This document shows, in pieces, positions 6,138-7,593 of a stretch of 7,593 nt of DNA (the stretch's first letter is position 1; every line of letters begins with the position of its first letter). The notes beneath the pieces are model-generated. The model searched no databases. It worked only from the letters and a program-made list of their open reading frames with translations, and was not told the origin of the DNA. The position numbers were made by a program, and so were the translations under genes. Source of the stretch: Planctomicrobium sp. (lineage in GTDB: Bacteria > Planctomycetota > Planctomycetia > Planctomycetales > Planctomycetaceae). Where the stretch lies: positions 1 through 7,593 of the forward strand of contig JABJMI010000009.1 in NCBI GenBank assembly GCA_018659505.1. The letters run 5' to 3'.

Positions 6138-7593
6138 ATGGATGACATGACCAATTCAGAATCCGCTGCCGAACAGACTTCAGAAAAGCGGATCGAGAAG
6201 ATCATCTCGAAAGGGCGTCGCACACGTCCGGGGGGTAGGGCTACTTTATTGCTTGCTCTACTGACAGCGATCTTAACGTGGCTTTCCTTTACGCCCGTCG
6301 ACGTCGGACCACTCGCGTGGATCTGTTTAGTTCCGATGTTGTTACTAACAAGGATTGAGCTGCGAACTCACTGGATGTACCGCACTCTCTATCTTGTCGG
6401 GTTTCTGTTCTGGCTCGTGACCTTGCAATGGATGCGATTGGGTGATCCGTCAATGTATATCGCCCTGGTTGCGTTGTCTGCATACCTCGCCTGTTATTGG
6501 CCGCTGTTTATACTATTAACTCGTCAAACGACACATCGATTCAAAGTGCCAGTTTATGTAGCTGCCCCTATCTTCTGGGTTGGTATGGAATACCTACGAG
6601 CTTATCTCTTCACAGGTTTTTCGTGGTACTACCTGGGACACACTCAGCACAACTGGATCGAAATTATCCAGATCAGCGATATCACTGGGGTATACGGTGT
6701 CAGCTTCATCATCGTCATGGCGAACGCTGCGCTCGCTCAAGCGATTCCACAAAACTGGATCAATCGTTTGAAACTTGAATGGACCGACGAACGCAAGGAA
6801 GAAGACTCTGTCAAACTACTCAAACCGCGTCTAATGGGTGTCGCAATTTCTTCGTCTGTCATTCTAATCGCCTTAGGATATGGATACTTTCGTCGTAATC
6901 AGAGTGAATTCCAGGTTGGTCCGCGAGTCGGGTTGATACAAGGGAACTTCACCGCCTCCCTGAAATCAGATCGAGACGACTGGGGCGATATTTATCAAAT
7001 GCACCACGCTTTAACTGGTCAAACAATTCCTCATCAACCTAATCTCATTATCTGGCCGGAAGCAATGTTTCGGTTCCCGCTCATGGAATACGACAAGACA
7101 ATTGATGACGAATCACTGGATGCTCTGCACCCGATGATTCGAGCAGAAGACTGGAAAGCAACACGTTCACAAGAGACGCTGACTGAAATTGCAGAGAAAA
7201 GCGATGCAGCGTTGATCATCGGCACAAATATCTATGAAGCGAAGAAAGATGATTCTTATCTCTATAACTCCGCATCTTTTGTGACCCCCAAAGGTGGCGT
7301 AGAAGATCGTTACGATAAGATTCATCGTGTTCCGTTTGGGGAATATATTCCATTACAAAAAGAACTCCCTTTCATTCAAAGTCTCACACCGTTTCGTGGA
7401 GACTTCGGGATCGATGCCGGTGAATCGGTCCATGTCTTTGAATACAAAGACTGGAAAATGCTCCCATTCATCTGCTTCGAAGATACTGTTCCACACCTTG
7501 TGAGAAAGATGGTCGCATCCGCCACAAAAGGAGGAGGCAAACCCGTTGACTTGCTGGTGAATTTAACAAATGACGGCTGGTTCCACGGTTCCA
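6138..7593 (+). CDS. lnt: apolipoprotein N-acyltransferase, 3' end outside window
   Basis: Lnt transfers a fatty acyl chain from phospholipid to the N-terminal cysteine of diacylated lipoproteins in the inner membrane, the last step of lipoprotein maturation in diderms. The frame is open from ATG 6138 to the window end, 485 codons with no stop. A charged cytoplasmic N-terminus (1-33) is followed by hydrophobic segments near 35-51, 57-71, 83-98, 105-127, 137-156 and 183-202, and a further helix at 233-250. The nitrilase-like domain then begins (GPRVGLIQGN, 261-270). The catalytic triad of the family is visible: Glu308 in IIWPEA, Lys394 in RYDKIHRVPFGEY and Cys446 in FICFED. NLTNDGWFHGS (475-485) is a conserved block near the C-terminal part of the domain. 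The loop after Glu308 (about 316-345) seems long and acidic. ATG 6147 is an alternative start; only a weak AAGAAAG precedes 6138. Perhaps 50-100 residues are missing beyond the window. Confidence 0.94.
   Translation, partial: MDDMTNSESAAEQTSEKRIEKIISKGRRTRPGGRATLLLALLTAILTWLSFTPVDVGPLAWICLVPMLLLTRIELRTHWMYRTLYLVGFLFWLVTLQWMRLGDPSMYIALVALSAYLACYWPLFILLTRQTTHRFKVPVYVAAPIFWVGMEYLRAYLFTGFSWYYLGHTQHNWIEIIQISDITGVYGVSFIIVMANAALAQAIPQNWINRLKLEWTDERKEEDSVKLLKPRLMGVAISSSVILIALGYGYFRRNQSEFQVGPRVGLIQGNFTASLKSDRDDWGDIYQMHHALTGQTIPHQPNLIIWPEAMFRFPLMEYDKTIDDESLDALHPMIRAEDWKATRSQETLTEIAEKSDAALIIGTNIYEAKKDDSYLYNSASFVTPKGGVEDRYDKIHRVPFGEYIPLQKELPFIQSLTPFRGDFGIDAGESVHVFEYKDWKMLPFICFEDTVPHLVRKMVASATKGGGKPVDLLVNLTNDGWFHGS

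Noticed and set aside
1..7593. CRISPR array, insertion sequence, toxin-antitoxin or defence system
   Set aside because: I found no regularly spaced repeats, transposase motifs, terminal inverted repeats or small paired genes. Nearly all sequence is explained by housekeeping genes.

Overview
The window looks like an ordinary chromosomal segment of a planctomycete, probably in or near the family Planctomycetaceae. This is inferred from gene content, not from a database match. It carries a bacterial methenyl-tetrahydromethanopterin cyclohydrolase (mch), a C1 gene found in planctomycetes and methylotrophic proteobacteria. It also has a large secreted tandem esterase, an apolipoprotein N-acyltransferase (which implies a diderm envelope), weak or absent Shine-Dalgarno sequences, and loosely packed genes that all run in one direction. 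Base composition is moderate, with AT-richer intergenic stretches.

Layout, all on the + strand: a tRNA-Arg(CCT) gene at 71-144 with a plausible promoter and a downstream hairpin; a secreted two-domain alpha/beta-hydrolase at 361-2385; a gene-free stretch at 2386-2752 with an inverted repeat; mch at 2753-3736, followed by a strong palindromic hairpin; a seven-helix membrane protein of unknown function, apparently started by TTG at 3805; moeA (molybdopterin molybdotransferase) at 4812-6071; and lnt from 6138, cut off by the window end.

The genes from mch to lnt are collinear with gaps of about 60-70 bases and could be partly co-transcribed, although the hairpin after mch may separate it from the rest. 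Mch belongs to the tetrahydromethanopterin-dependent formaldehyde/formate oxidation route. MoeA inserts molybdenum into molybdopterin, which molybdoenzymes such as some formate dehydrogenases need, so a metabolic link between the two is possible but unproven. The esterase points to degradation of acylated polysaccharides or related esters outside the cytoplasm, and Lnt to lipoprotein maturation. I see no CRISPR array, insertion sequence, phage gene or obvious undescribed defence system. The most unusual items are the tandem esterase architecture, the unknown membrane protein with its odd start, and the structured non-coding DNA on either side of mch.
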